The notes: generated by a model not told the origin, from the letters alone. Positions 8,226-17,369 are shown, numbered from the stretch's first letter. The stretch is 45,275 nucleotides of DNA from Bradyrhizobium valentinum (GCF_001440405.1 NZ_LLXX01000126.1:24277-69551), one strand, 5' to 3'. Numbers and translations: made by a program.

Positions 8226-8864
8226 TTAGGCGGTGCGCCGGATCTCTTCCATACCTTGCTTGATCTGCTTTCCGGCGTCGTCGGCCATTTTGAGCGACAT
8301 GTCGGCTATCCGACGGCTGCTCTCCAGGGCGGTTTCCACGGTCTCTCGCATCATGTCACTTTGTACGGCTGCAAAGTCCTGCGGAGTTCGGCAGGTCCAC
8401 AACTCGTTCATGTGGTCCATGTTCTTCTCGACTTGATGCCGAACCATCTGGAAGTACTCTCGAGACATTCCACCCATCACTTTGGCAGCAGCGGCGCCAG
8501 TGTAAAGCAGCGTTTGCGCATTGCGTGCCGACCGTTCCGTTGCCTCCGTTGCCTGTTGCACTCCTTCTCCTGACACGCCGAGCGTGCGACCAAATTGCTC
8601 AGTAGACCGTCCCATTGCCGAGGTCGCCGCTTCCAGGCCGAAGCGCCATGCGTTCTGCAACGTCTCGACGTTTTGCTTGAGCAGGTTCGCACTTGCTCGA
8701 GCCACTTCCTCCCCGGCTTCAGCCGCAGCTTGCCCGACAAGCGCCGTCTGATCGGCTGCAGCTTGTCCGATACGGGTGGTCTGCTCAGCAGCCCTCTCGG
8801 CGGCGCGGCGGGCTGCCTCTTCCATGCCTTGCGTAGCCTTGTCCTCCTGGCGTGGATTTGCCAT
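8226..8864 (-). CDS. Phasin-family protein
   Basis: A protein of 212 residues, almost entirely amphipathic helix and rich in Ala, Glu and Gln, with no signal peptide or membrane segment. The core from about residue 60 (LLKQNVETLQNAWRFGLEAA) to 190 matches phasin_2-type proteins, which coat polyhydroxybutyrate granules; some relatives act more generally as stress-related chaperone-like proteins. The N-terminal 55 residues are a repetitive coiled coil (AARRAAERAAEQTTRIGQAA). A near-perfect EcfG-type promoter lies 53 bases upstream, so expression under general stress is expected. No PHB synthesis gene is in the window. Confidence 0.85.
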   Translation of the reverse strand: MANPRQEDKATQGMEEAARRAAERAAEQTTRIGQAAADQTALVGQAAAEAGEEVARASANLLKQNVETLQNAWRFGLEAATSAMGRSTEQFGRTLGVSGEGVQQATEATERSARNAQTLLYTGAAAAKVMGGMSREYFQMVRHQVEKNMDHMNELWTCRTPQDFAAVQSDMMRETVETALESSRRIADMSLKMADDAGKQIKQGMEEIRRTA

Positions 8865-8916
8865 CTTTGTTCTCCGCTGATTGCAGGTTGATGACTTGCC
8901 CCAGCTCCTTGCCGAG

Positions 8917-8941
8917 AACGCGATCTGGGTGAGACCGTTCC
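8917..8941 (-). promoter_or_regulatory. EcfG-type promoter of the phasin gene
   Basis: Minus strand: GGAAC, 16 bases, CGTT. This exactly matches the general-stress sigma factor consensus of alphaproteobacteria. The -10 element lies 53 bases before the phasin ATG. Confidence 0.75.
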
Positions 8942-8981
8942 TAAGCCCGCCAGTCTTTTCCGCGATCCTCGATGTCGCTTA

Positions 8982-9006
8982 GGAACGACCGCTACATGTT
9001 CCGGTT
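8982..9006 (+). promoter_or_regulatory. Near-consensus EcfG-type promoter before the alpha/beta hydrolase
   Basis: GGAAC, 16 bases, GGTT: one mismatch in the -10 element. It lies 67 bases before the preferred ATG and back to back with the phasin promoter. Confidence 0.4.
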
Positions 9007-9072
9007 ATGCTGCAGAGTGGCTCTTCGGCTTGCGGAAAATCGGCTGGCTACTCACGTCGCGAGGCCCAGCAA

Positions 9073-10059
9073 ATGCTCTCTGCTGAAATTGTCTTCGTCA
9101 TCGTTGTTGGCATTTTTGTTCTAGTGATCGGGAACATCGTGTTCTCGTTCATGGCTGAACGGAACAACCCGCCCATTGGCAGTTTCATCGAGTGCGAAGG
9201 CGTGCGACTTCATTACCTCGAGCGTGGTGATCCGGTAGCGCCGAGCGTGGTCCTGCTCCATGGCAACGGCTCGATGATCCAGGATTTCGTCATCAGCGGA
9301 CTCGTGGATCATCTAGCCCGCCGCAACCGGGTTCTATGCTTTGATCGGCCAGGCTTCGGATATAGCCAACGGCCACGCGCGCGCATCTGGACTGCGACAT
9401 CCCAGGCGGCATTGGTCGTGAAGGCTCTTAATCAACTCGGGGTGCGCGATCCTATCGTGCTAGGCCACTCATGGGGTGCGCTGGTCGCTGTCGCCATCGG
9501 ATATCAAAATGACTACCCGATCCGTGGCCTGGTGCTTGCTTCCGGTTATTACTTTCCGACTTGGCGGTGGGATTTCTGGATGATGTCAGGTCCCGCGGTA
9601 CCGGTATTGGGCGATCTGGCTCGCTACACGGTAGCGCCAATTATCTCATGGGCAATTCTGCCGGCATTATTTCGCAAGCTTTTTGCGCCCCGCTCCGTTC
9701 CAGAGGACTTCAAGGATCACTTTCCAGCCTCCCTGACGCTCCGGCCGAAGCAATTGAGGGCGGCCGCGGAGGAAAGTGCGTTTCTCATTCCGGAAGCGGC
9801 GCGACTGCAGTCTCGCTATTCAAGCATTCGGTGCCCGGTCCATATTTTCCACGGAACAGGGGACCAGATTATCGAACCCGAACAGGCCAGACGTCTACAC
9901 AATGTGCTCAGCCGCTCCGACCTCCACCTCGTGAATGATGCCGGGCACATGGTGACCTATGCCGATGGTGGCACCATAGCGCAGGCAGTCGACAACCTGA
10001 ATGTTTGCCTCGAGCAGCCGTTCCGAATCATCTCGTCGCGGGAGGAGGACCGCAGCTAG
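9073..10059 (+). CDS. Alpha/beta-fold hydrolase with N-terminal membrane anchor
   Basis: A hydrophobic segment at about residues 4-25 (IVFVIVVGIFVLVIGNIVFS) anchors the protein in the inner membrane. The rest is an alpha/beta hydrolase: oxyanion-loop region VVLLHGNGS, FDRPGFGYSQRP, the nucleophile elbow GHSWG (Ser133), a late acidic residue in GTGDQIIEP and the catalytic His in DAGHMVTYA. The triad is complete, so it should be an active esterase, lipase or epoxide-hydrolase-type enzyme; the substrate cannot be inferred. ATG 9073 is preferred over the in-frame ATG at 9007, because the first 22 residues of the longer form are unlike the family. It is divergent from the phasin gene. Confidence 0.85.
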   Translation: MLSAEIVFVIVVGIFVLVIGNIVFSFMAERNNPPIGSFIECEGVRLHYLERGDPVAPSVVLLHGNGSMIQDFVISGLVDHLARRNRVLCFDRPGFGYSQRPRARIWTATSQAALVVKALNQLGVRDPIVLGHSWGALVAVAIGYQNDYPIRGLVLASGYYFPTWRWDFWMMSGPAVPVLGDLARYTVAPIISWAILPALFRKLFAPRSVPEDFKDHFPASLTLRPKQLRAAAEESAFLIPEAARLQSRYSSIRCPVHIFHGTGDQIIEPEQARRLHNVLSRSDLHLVNDAGHMVTYADGGTIAQAVDNLNVCLEQPFRIISSREEDRS

Positions 10060-10092
10060 GAGAGAGTGAAATCGTCCGCGTCTGCGAAATAC

Positions 10093-10503
10093 TCAGGCTG
10101 TCGCGCGGTGTCCGACGAGCCGGCTGGCGCGGATCAATGGTGTGCTGTCGAACCCGATGCGTTCACCGATCAACCGAAGCTCGTCGGGCGTCTTGCGCGA
10201 GTGCTGGCCGCGGTCGCCGCAGACACGGAGGCCAAGTTCATTTTCCATCGGCTTCAGGCCGCGCTTCAGCGCACCGATGACGCTGGTCGTGATGGCCGAC
10301 GAATGCCAGTCCATTCCCATCACGGCGCCGAACGACTGGAACCAGAACGGATGCGACAGCCGTCTCAAAAACTCGTCGCGGCCATAGTGATGCACGATGG
10401 CTTGCGTGATGATAGCGCCGAGCGAAGACATGCGCGTCACCAGCCATGGCGGGACGCGCCCGCCATGCAGGGGTAGGTCGGCGCTGCCGGTACGTCTTAG
10501 CAT
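10093..10503 (-). pseudogene. Truncated DUF763 gene
   Basis: The first 128 residues match the start of DUF763 proteins very well (RRTGSADLPLHGGRVPPWL, GMDWHSSAITTSVIGALKRG), then the similarity stops abruptly and the frame closes after about eight unrelated residues. Full members are around 350-420 residues, so roughly two thirds is missing. Function of the family is unknown. The gene lies just downstream of alkB on the same strand. The truncation point falls beside the end of the alpha/beta hydrolase gene, suggesting a deletion junction. Confidence 0.75.
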
Positions 10504-10560
10504 TCGATCCTAATGAGCCTGAACAGAGCGCCAGTCTATCAGAGCTGAAAGTCGGCGTTG

Positions 10561-11166
10561 CTAGGTCTTTCGATCAGCCATCGTGCGAAAGGTGATGGAG
10601 TGACGCGGCGCCTCCACGGCGGGAATGCTGTGTTCCCAAACGCGTCGGGATTCGCCCGATATCATGTAGAGCGAGCGCGGCGCGGCCTCAAGCGTATAGC
10701 GCTGCCATTTTTCGCCGACGGCGCGCCGAAAACGGAACTTGCACGGCGATCCAAGCGACAGGCCGAATATCCGGTCGAAATGCGGCTTGTCGCGGTGCCA
10801 GCCGATCCCGACGCCGGCGTCATATTCGGTGCAGAGCACCTGCGCGATCCGCGTCGAGGGTCCGCCATGGGCCTCAACCTTTTCGATCAGTGGGCCAAGC
10901 CAAAGGGGGATCGGCTCGGCCGGCTGCAACCGCTGCAGCGTATAATCATAGCGGAACCCGAACGACGCCACCCGGCGCTTGCCTTCAAAGGCGCCGAACT
11001 GAAACGGTTGCAGTGGCAGGGCCGAGACATGGCCGATGAGCTCGTGCTCAAGCGCCGGCGAAATAAATTCCGGCACATACTGAAGCCCGTCCGGCACGGC
11101 CGTAGCTTGCGGGAAAAGGGCGAGCTGCTCGGTCAAGCCAGCGTCCTCAAATGGGGGGTTGCGCAT
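10561..11166 (-). CDS. alkB: AlkB-type alpha-ketoglutarate-dependent dioxygenase
   Basis: An Fe(II)/2-oxoglutarate dioxygenase that repairs alkylated bases by oxidative demethylation. The metal ligands are His124 and Asp126 (GWHRDKPHFD) and His179 (VWEHSIP). The 2-oxoglutarate and catalytic arginines are in the R-x5-R motif RHSITFR (Arg188, Arg194). All key residues are present and the length, 201, is normal for the rhizobial AlkB2/3-like branch. The start is at ATG 11166. No adaptive-response regulator (ada) is adjacent. Confidence 0.9.
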   Translation of the reverse strand: MRNPPFEDAGLTEQLALFPQATAVPDGLQYVPEFISPALEHELIGHVSALPLQPFQFGAFEGKRRVASFGFRYDYTLQRLQPAEPIPLWLGPLIEKVEAHGGPSTRIAQVLCTEYDAGVGIGWHRDKPHFDRIFGLSLGSPCKFRFRRAVGEKWQRYTLEAAPRSLYMISGESRRVWEHSIPAVEAPRHSITFRTMADRKT

Positions 11167-11330
11167 AGCCCGAATATGGGGACCGAAGCGACCAGATCAA
11201 ACGACAACAGAGGCACGAGACGGCACTCGCAGCTCCGCCGGTTACCACTTTTCCCTGCCAACGGGAGGAACTTTGCTAGTTGCGGCCGATTGTCGATTGA
11301 GAAAAGGGGGCGGGACGTAAGGAGGAAGCC

Positions 11331-11405
11331 ATGCACGGTCTTATCTATCTTGTTGGCTTGATTGTTGTGATTCTGGCGATTCTGTCCTTCTTCGGCCTTC
11401 GTTAA
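11331..11405 (+). CDS. Single-span membrane microprotein (24 residues)
   Basis: Encodes MHGLIYLVGLIVVILAILSF followed by FGLR: one membrane helix and a short basic end. A very strong ribosome binding site (AAGGAGGAAG) stands seven bases before the ATG, which is the main reason to believe it. It ends 16 bases before the start of the next membrane protein, so the two are co-transcribed. I recall very similar short ORFs upstream of this type of membrane protein in Bradyrhizobium, but cannot check. Confidence 0.7.
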   Translation: MHGLIYLVGLIVVILAILSFFGLR

Positions 11406-11421
11406 CGTCAAGGAGATGTCG

Positions 11422-12282
11422 ATGGAAAACGTCACGACGACGGCGCGAAGCGATATCGCGCCGCGCTTCCTGCAATGGTCGCCGATCGTGCTCGGCGCGT
11501 TTGCGGCAACTGCGCTCTCCTCGGTGTTGCTGACATTTGCGGTCACGATCGGCCTCGGCGTTACGTCGACGGCGCCAACATGGCGCGATGCGTCTGCGGC
11601 GCTTGCGATCCTGTCGGGTCTCTATTTGATCATCCAGGCCGTGGTTAGCTTTGGCCTTGGTGGCTACATCGCCGGACATACCCGTACCTCGACCGGCCCG
11701 GCTGCCGTGGAGGAAACAGAATACGTTGACGGCGCCCATGGCCTGGGCACTTGGGCGCTCGCCGTGGTCATGGGGGCCATCCTCGCCGCCCTGATCGGCG
11801 CGGCCACCACCAATCGCACGTCATCAATGCGCGGTCCGGCGCAGGCCAGCGCGGCCGAGCCGGTGCTGAGCTATGAACTCGACCGGCTGTTTCGGGCCGG
11901 CCGCCGTGCACCCAATGTCGACTTCAGCGCCGAGCGCGCCGAAGCTGGCCGTATCCTTCTCACCACCTCAAGTCATAGCGGCTTGAGCGCGGACGACCGC
12001 ACCTATCTCATTCAGCAGGTCGGCGCGCTCACGGGACTTGCCGCGCCCGATGCCGAGCGAAGGGTCGACAGTGTCATTGCCAACGCCAAGACAGCCATTG
12101 CACGGTCGCGGCGCAGCACCGTCATCCTCGCTTTTTCGGTCGCGACCGCGATCCTGCTCGGCGCCGTAGCCGCCTGGGCCGCCGCGTGCGCCGGCGGACG
12201 GCATCGCGACGGCGCGCCCCTGCCGGAGTGGATGGAGCGGTCGAAGGCGCTCGATCGACGGCGGCAGACGGTGCTGCCGTAG
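11422..12282 (+). CDS. Integral membrane protein of unknown function
   Basis: A protein of 286 residues with four predicted membrane spans: about 20-45, 60-80, 110-130 and 230-250. Between the third and fourth lies a hydrophilic region of about 100 residues rich in Ala, Arg and Asp. I do not recognise a named family. ATG 11422 is chosen because AAGGAG sits six bases upstream of it, while it directly touches an earlier ATG at 11416. It follows the 24-residue membrane microprotein and probably forms a two-gene unit with it, which suggests that the small protein is a partner or regulator. Confidence 0.7.
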   Translation: MENVTTTARSDIAPRFLQWSPIVLGAFAATALSSVLLTFAVTIGLGVTSTAPTWRDASAALAILSGLYLIIQAVVSFGLGGYIAGHTRTSTGPAAVEETEYVDGAHGLGTWALAVVMGAILAALIGAATTNRTSSMRGPAQASAAEPVLSYELDRLFRAGRRAPNVDFSAERAEAGRILLTTSSHSGLSADDRTYLIQQVGALTGLAAPDAERRVDSVIANAKTAIARSRRSTVILAFSVATAILLGAVAAWAAACAGGRHRDGAPLPEWMERSKALDRRRQTVLP

Positions 12283-12295
12283 CGCCGTCTCTTCT

Positions 12296-12323
12296 CCCTC
12301 TCCCCGCTCTTGCGAGGAGAGGG
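12296..12323. repeat. REP-like palindrome
   Basis: CCCTCTCC, then 12 bases, then GGAGAGGG, followed by GAGGTGAGGGG. This is the common rhizobial palindromic intergenic repeat. It lies 14 bases after the membrane protein gene and may end its transcript. Confidence 0.7.
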
Positions 12324-12506
12324 CGAGGTGAGGGGCGGCTTCTGCAGACTCAAATGGCAGTCGAAGTCACGCCCCAAGGCGCATGAAAGACAGCGATAGC
12401 ATTGACGTTAGGTGGTCGCGGTGTTTGCTGGCGGCAAAGTTTCAGGGTGTTTTCATCTCGCCGAATACTGAATTTTCAACGAAGCGGGTGCGAGTCCGTT
12501 ACGGGT

Positions 12507-14194
12507 CTTGGTTGCGTAAAAACGTCCTAGCGGAAGCATGGACGCGTCGCGAGTTTGGCGCCATGGCGGGCGCAATCATTTTGCCGAGTTTGGTGGCTTT
12601 TTCGATTAGGCCGCGCGCCTAATGCGGATATGAGCGTCTTGGGCGGTTCTTCGCGGGCAGACGAATGCATATCTGCGACGATTATGCCCTCATCGCCGCC
12701 ATGAGCGGTTTGATACCGATGATATTCATGACGCGCGTGAGATTGTAAGCCAGCACATGAAGCGCCATCTCGGCTGCAACCCGTGGCAGCGTCTTCATCA
12801 AGAAGTGAGTTGCTCCCATCCGGGCCTTGATGGTGCCGAAGGGATGCTCGACCGTCTCGCGCCACTGACGCATCTTCTCCGGATGCTCGTCGAGTCGACG
12901 CTGAACGGTTTCGAGAAGGTGTTCATGCTCCCATCGGGTGATTCTCCGCTCCTTGCCGGTGGTGCAGCTCTGCTTGATGGCGCAGCGCTGGCAGGCGTTG
13001 GTCGAGTAGCGACGCAGGACCAATTCGTTTTCTTCGGTCGTGAAGGAGTAGGCGAGCCGCTCTCCCGCCGGACAAATGTAAACATCCTCCTCGAGGATGT
13101 AGCGGAAGTCCTGCTTGCCGAAGCGCAGTTCTGTCTTTGAGTTCGAAGTCATCGGCTTTGGCCGCGTGACCGTGATGCCAGCTTCCTCGCACGCCAAGAT
13201 TTGTCCGCTGCTGTAGTAGCCGCGATCGGCGACGACATCGAGGCTCGTGGCTGCCAGCGTCGTTTTCGTCTCTTTGGCCACGTTGGCGAGTTGCGACCGG
13301 TCGGTGCCGACGTTGGTCACCTCATGCGTGACGATTAGATGATGCTTGGTGTCCACGGCGACCTGGACGTTGTAGCCTACGACGCCAGAGCCTCGGCCGC
13401 TCGTCGCCATCGAGCGGGAGTCAGGATCGGTCAGCGATATCTGCTGGTCGGGCGAGGTGAGTATCTGTTTCTCGATCGCTGCGAGGCGCTGCATTCACTT
13501 TCGAGTTTCGCGAGCTTCTCCTTGAGCCGCGCCGTCTTGAGCGCGAGCGTCTCGGATGGCTCCTGTCGATCGGCCGTATCGAGTTGATCGAGATACCGCG
13601 CAACGCTCTCTTCAAGCTGGGCCCGGCGCCGCTCCACCTTCGCGCGGGTGAAGTTCCGATCGCGGTTGTTCACGGCTTTAAATTTGCTGCCGTCGATGGC
13701 CACGCTGGCTCTCGTCAGCAGGCCCATCTCGCGGCAGAGCTCGACGAAGCGTGCACACACCTTGCGGATCGCACGGCCATTGTCCTTGCGGAAATCCGCA
13801 ATCGTCTTGTGATCGGGGAACGAGCCGGCCCGTAAGCCACATCACCTCAACGTTGCGCTCGGCGTCACGCTCGAGCCGACGGCTTGACTGAACCCGGTTG
13901 AGATGGGCGTAGATATAGAGCTTTAACAGCGCCGAGGGATGATACGAAGGCCGACCGGTCCTCCCGGGATCGACCCCATTGAACCCTAGCTCGGCAAGGT
14001 CGAGTGGATCGACAAAGATGTCGATCACCCGAACGGGATTATCCTTGCCAATCCAGTCTTCCAAGCATTCGGGGAACAGCGTGCTCTGCCCGCGATCCAG
14101 CCCCTCAATGAAGCGCTTCATCCGATCCCCCCGCAAATCGCGTAGGAATCATACTCCGAAAATCACTTCAATCCGCGCGTTTTCACACAGCCAG
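12507..14194 (-). mobile_element. IS1182-family insertion sequence (defective)
   Basis: About 1.69 kb. The right end, read inward, is CCTGGCTGTGTGAAAACGCG; an imperfect match (TTGGTTGCGTAAAAACG) near 12507-12525 is the likely left end. The transposase inside is broken. The right end touches a copy of the 100-base repeat, and the same terminal sequence recurs alone at 41288-41307. Confidence 0.65.
12682..14121 (-). pseudogene. IS1182-family transposase, two frameshifts
   Basis: The full protein would be about 480 residues, from MKRFIEGLDRGQSTLFPECL to the C-terminal HVLAYNLTRVMNIIGIKPLM. Its first part has the DUF772-type N-terminal domain, and the later part has the DDE-type domain with VVADRGYYSSGQIL and the zinc-like cysteine region CPAGE...CQRC...C. 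One frameshift lies in a run of four G at 13815-13818, where three would keep the frame. The second is near 13493, where one base is missing before the segment MQRLAAIEKQ. Apart from these the protein is well preserved, so inactivation is recent, or the indels are sequence errors in homopolymers. Confidence 0.8.
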
Positions 14195-14290
14195 GGTCAT
14201 TTGCGTCAGTTTGGCCGGACCACGGCGACTTCCGGTCTAGCCCGTTGAACGGACATTCTCAGCACGGGCGGGCATGTCTCAAAGGTGCCA
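14194..14290 (+). repeat. Copy of the 100-base intergenic repeat
   Basis: A full copy (GGTCATTTGCGTCAGTTTGG through TCTCAAAGGTGCCA). It starts exactly where the IS1182 element ends, so the IS inserted at its edge. Confidence 0.85.
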
Positions 14291-14342
14291 GGACCGGACA
14301 TCGCGATTGTCTTTCCGCATCGCCGAGCCGCATCCTATGTAA

Positions 14343-14386
14343 TTTCCAAGGTGCATATGAGGGTTCGATTCCCTTCGCCCGTCCCA
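14343..14386 (+). pseudogene. tRNA-Gly(UCC) 3'-half remnant, probable attachment site
   Basis: TTTCCAA matches an anticodon loop with UCC; it is followed by a T arm (AGGGTTCGATTCCCT), an acceptor strand CGCCCGT and CCA. The 5' half of the tRNA is absent, and no pairing partner for the anticodon stem lies upstream. Such 3' halves are typically left by tyrosine-recombinase integration at tRNA genes. A broken tyrosine recombinase lies at 22.6 kb. Confidence 0.6.
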
Positions 14387-14543
14387 CTTTTTTTCCGCAA
14401 TTATAGGGCATTCAGCGTCGCGCCGTTCTGATCCAGGACGACCGGAGGGCGTACCTGTTGCGCATAGATTAGGGGTGGCCGGCGAACGGTCTGGAAGCTT
14501 ATTATGCGGCCCGATGGGTCGGCGGGCTAATCCGGGAGGTATT

Positions 14544-16103
14544 GTGTCTCAAGAGAGGCCAGAGCAGGCCAAGCAGCCGGCAGGGCAGCTCAAAGCGGCT
14601 TTAGGCAGAACGCTCGACACACCTGACTTACGGTCCATGCTCTCCACGGCTGAGTTGCGTCGGCGGCCGTCGCGTGCTCCCGACCATGAAGCCGAGAGCA
14701 ACGCCTTAATCGCCTTGGCGCAGTCGATGGCCTCGTCGCCTCAAGGTATCTTGCAGAAGCTCGCGGATACCGCCCTTACCCTGTGCCGTGCGCACTCCGC
14801 CGGGCTCAGCCTGTTGGAGGACGGCGACCAGAAGAGCAATTTTCACTGGCGCGCTATCGCCGGACAGTGGGCTTCTCACATAGACGGAGGAACACCGCGC
14901 GATTTCGGCCCGTGCGGCACGGTCCTTGACCAAAACGTCGCGATGGTATGCTCACATCCCGAACTCGACTTCCCCTATTGGACATCCATCAAGCCTGTCC
15001 TTGAGGAAGGATTGCTGATTCCCTTCTACATCAAGGGTGAGGCAGTCGGCACAATCTGGGTCGTCGCACACGACACGAGTCGTCGCTTCGACTCAGAAGA
15101 CCTACGCGTGATGACCAGCCTAGGCACCTTCGCAGCGGCCGCTTATCAGACGTTGCTGTCCCAAGACGCGACGCAGCGAATTGCCTCCATCGTCGAGTCC
15201 TCCGACGATGCCATCGTTAGCAAAGATCTCAACGGCGTAATTGTTACTTGGAACAAGGGCGCGGAACGCATCTTCGGCTACACAGCCGAGGAAGTAATAG
15301 GCAAACCGATCACGATTCTAATTCCGCCGGATCGGCATGAGGAGGAGCCCGCGATTCTCGAACGTATCCGACGTGGTGAGCGCGTCGAGCACTATGAAAC
15401 AGTTCGTATGCGCAAGCATGGAAGCCCGGTCCATATTTCGCTGACCATTTCGCCTATCAAGAATGCGGAAGGCAAAATCGTTGGCGCGTCGAAAATCGCC
15501 CGCGATATTACCGAGCGCAAGCGCAGCGAGGCGCAAATCACCGTTCTCGCTCGCGAAGCCGAACACCGAGCCAAGAACGTGTTGGCGACTGTGCAGGCGA
15601 TCGTGAATCTTTCCGACTCCGACACACCCGAAGGTCTCAAGCACATAATAACGGGTCGCATCCAGGCGCTAGCGAACGTCCACACGTTGTTCGTGGAATC
15701 TCGCTGGACCGGAGCCGAGCTTCACAGTCTGGTCAAGGAGGAGCTTGCCGCCTACCGTCGAGACGGGAAGGGTCGCGCGCGCGTTGATGGTCCTAACGTA
15801 GTTATGCGGCCGGACATCGCTCAGACAGTTGCGGTTGCCCTGCACGAGCTTGCGACCAACGCGGCCAAATACGGGGCTCTGTCAGTAGCCGAAGGAAATG
15901 TTCAGGTCGAGTGGTGGTGCGCGTCAGATGGACGCCTCGTTCTTCGCTGGACCGAGGCGGGTGGCCCGCCGGTCAAGCCACCGATGCGTCATGGCTTCGG
16001 CACGCGCGTGATGGACAGCATGATCCGAGGCCAACTGAAGGGTGAGATGCGCTTCGACTGGCGCGCCGAAGGACTCGTGTGCGAAATCGCTCTTCCGACG
16101 TGA
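14544..16103 (+). CDS. HWE-family histidine kinase with GAF and PAS domains
   Basis: A soluble sensor kinase of 519 residues. A GAF domain spans about residues 55-205 (LTLCRAHSAGLSLLEDGD, GLLIPFYIKGEAVGTIWVVA); a PAS domain spans 215-325 (IVESSDDAIVSKDLNGVIV). The phospho-acceptor motif EAEHRAKNVL has His341, and the ATPase domain has N box ALHELATNAAKYGAL (His434) and W-x-E in RWTEAGGPP (Trp469). All HWE hallmarks are intact. GTG 14544 is chosen over an upstream in-frame GTG at 14475 because GGGAGG precedes it at the right spacing. No response regulator is adjacent; by family it may signal to a PhyR-type or single-domain regulator. Confidence 0.88.
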   Translation: MSQERPEQAKQPAGQLKAALGRTLDTPDLRSMLSTAELRRRPSRAPDHEAESNALIALAQSMASSPQGILQKLADTALTLCRAHSAGLSLLEDGDQKSNFHWRAIAGQWASHIDGGTPRDFGPCGTVLDQNVAMVCSHPELDFPYWTSIKPVLEEGLLIPFYIKGEAVGTIWVVAHDTSRRFDSEDLRVMTSLGTFAAAAYQTLLSQDATQRIASIVESSDDAIVSKDLNGVIVTWNKGAERIFGYTAEEVIGKPITILIPPDRHEEEPAILERIRRGERVEHYETVRMRKHGSPVHISLTISPIKNAEGKIVGASKIARDITERKRSEAQITVLAREAEHRAKNVLATVQAIVNLSDSDTPEGLKHIITGRIQALANVHTLFVESRWTGAELHSLVKEELAAYRRDGKGRARVDGPNVVMRPDIAQTVAVALHELATNAAKYGALSVAEGNVQVEWWCASDGRLVLRWTEAGGPPVKPPMRHGFGTRVMDSMIRGQLKGEMRFDWRAEGLVCEIALPT

Positions 16104-16616
16104 GGCAGAGCACCCAGCTCCTCTGTCCTCGCCGACGGACGAGCGAGCGGAGCCACGCGATGCCGACTTATCCGGGATGATAGGCCATAAGTTTCGTTGA
16201 TGAAGCTCCGGCAGCCTGATGACCGGTCATTTCCGGAACTAAGTGGGCGGGCACGCTATGTCCGCTTTACCCCCCATGAGCCGACATCTTCGGATCGGGC
16301 GCTTACGTCCGCACGGGATCAAACCCAGAGTTCTGGCGCACCGATCAAAGGGGCCGCTCTAGCGGCCCGCGACGAGTGCACGCGCGTGGTAATGTTGCTT
16401 GCGGTGGCCGCAGGGGGCCAGTGTCTTATCAACCAGCTCATCTAGGTGCCGCTGAGGTAGGGGCGGCTACATGATCATGCAGACCGACACGTGCGAGGTC
16501 ATGCCTTTTAGGTACAAGCTTTCCGACGAAAGTGGCTGAGCAAGGTGGCGCTGGCACCAATCCCTCATTGATCTGCTGATCGACCTCTAGGTGGTGTGGG
16601 CTCTAGGGATTCTCTT
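16104..16616. other. Intergenic region without a supported gene
   Basis: An 82-residue frame at 16197-16445 has no ribosome binding site and unnatural composition. The stretch has TATGTCCGCTTTACCCC near 16258, a motif that recurs in altered form elsewhere and belongs to Bradyrhizobium-type intergenic repeats. Confidence 0.4.
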
Positions 16617-16940
16617 TTAATACCACCAGAAGCGGCTCCCGTCCTTGCGGACGCGCCATCCTTCCTCGCCGCCGCCCGTGCCGTGGGCAATCGCATCTTC
16701 CATTTTCCGGCTCAAACGCGCTTGCCCGTCGCCATCGGCAAAGATGCGGCCCAGTGACTTGCCGAGCATCTCGGGTTCGCTCCAGCCCAAAATGCAGCCT
16801 GCCCCGCTGTTCCAGCTGGTGACGATGCCTCGTTGGTCTGTGCTGATGACCGCCGTGTCAGTCGCGCCGTTGACGATCTGACGTCACTGGGCGGCGGTGA
16901 TTTCACCGGGCGCGCTCGCAAGTCGTCAACTTCGATCATC
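16617..16940 (-). pseudogene. PAS-domain fragment of a lost sensor protein
   Basis: On the minus strand, from about 16880 down to the stop at 16617, the reading is a good PAS core: IVNGATDTAVISTDQRGIV, TSWNSGAGCILGWSEPEMLG and GWRVRKDGSRFWW. The stop falls right after FWWY, in the middle of the normal PAS fold, so the C-terminal part and any output domain are gone. The N-terminal reading, from an ATG near 16938, is in a different frame. It is a remnant of a PAS-containing kinase or related sensor. Confidence 0.65.
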
Positions 16941-17120
16941 GATGCTCCTGACATCTGCGGATGCTCACCCCGAACGGCAAAGACGCCGACCACCGATGCT
17001 CTGGACGAACTCGACCCGATCAAGGCCGGCGTCGATTGCTCGACGTTATTTGACGGCCCCCGACGGCTATAGAATTAACCCTTTGCCAACGCAGCGCGCC
17101 CGCGCCGAGTTCCCCTCGCA

Positions 17121-17369
17121 GTGGGCGGGATCATCTCAACCATCTCCTGCCAGTGGCGCGGATGGTCAAGGGAACAAGCAACGCTCCGTGTTTCAGCCGG
17201 TGCTGTTTGGGGCATTTGGGATTATCTCGATCTCGCAACTCATCGCAGGGTCCTACACGGTCGAGACCTCAAATTGTACGGTCCCGCACTGCCGTTCATG
17301 ATTGCCGGCATATGGATCGGCTTCAAACTCTACGGAACGATCAACGACGAAATGTTTCGCAAGGGTTGA
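17121..17369 (+). CDS. Unrecognised small ORF with one hydrophobic segment
   Basis: The C-terminal 45 residues read with natural composition and include LYGPALPFMIAGIWIGFKLY, a likely membrane helix. The N-terminal 25 residues look random and there is no ribosome binding site, so this may be the tail of a damaged gene. Confidence 0.25.
   Translation: MGGIISTISCQWRGWSREQATLRVSAGAVWGIWDYLDLATHRRVLHGRDLKLYGPALPFMIAGIWIGFKLYGTINDEMFRKG

Noticed and set aside
14343..14386. Complete tRNA-Gly gene
   Set aside because: The D arm, the 5' anticodon stem and the 5' acceptor strand are missing upstream, so only a 3' half can be supported.
16712..17023. Minus-strand frame of 103 residues
   Set aside because: It is the wrong frame of the PAS fragment; the correct reading lies in the neighbouring frame and ends at 16617.
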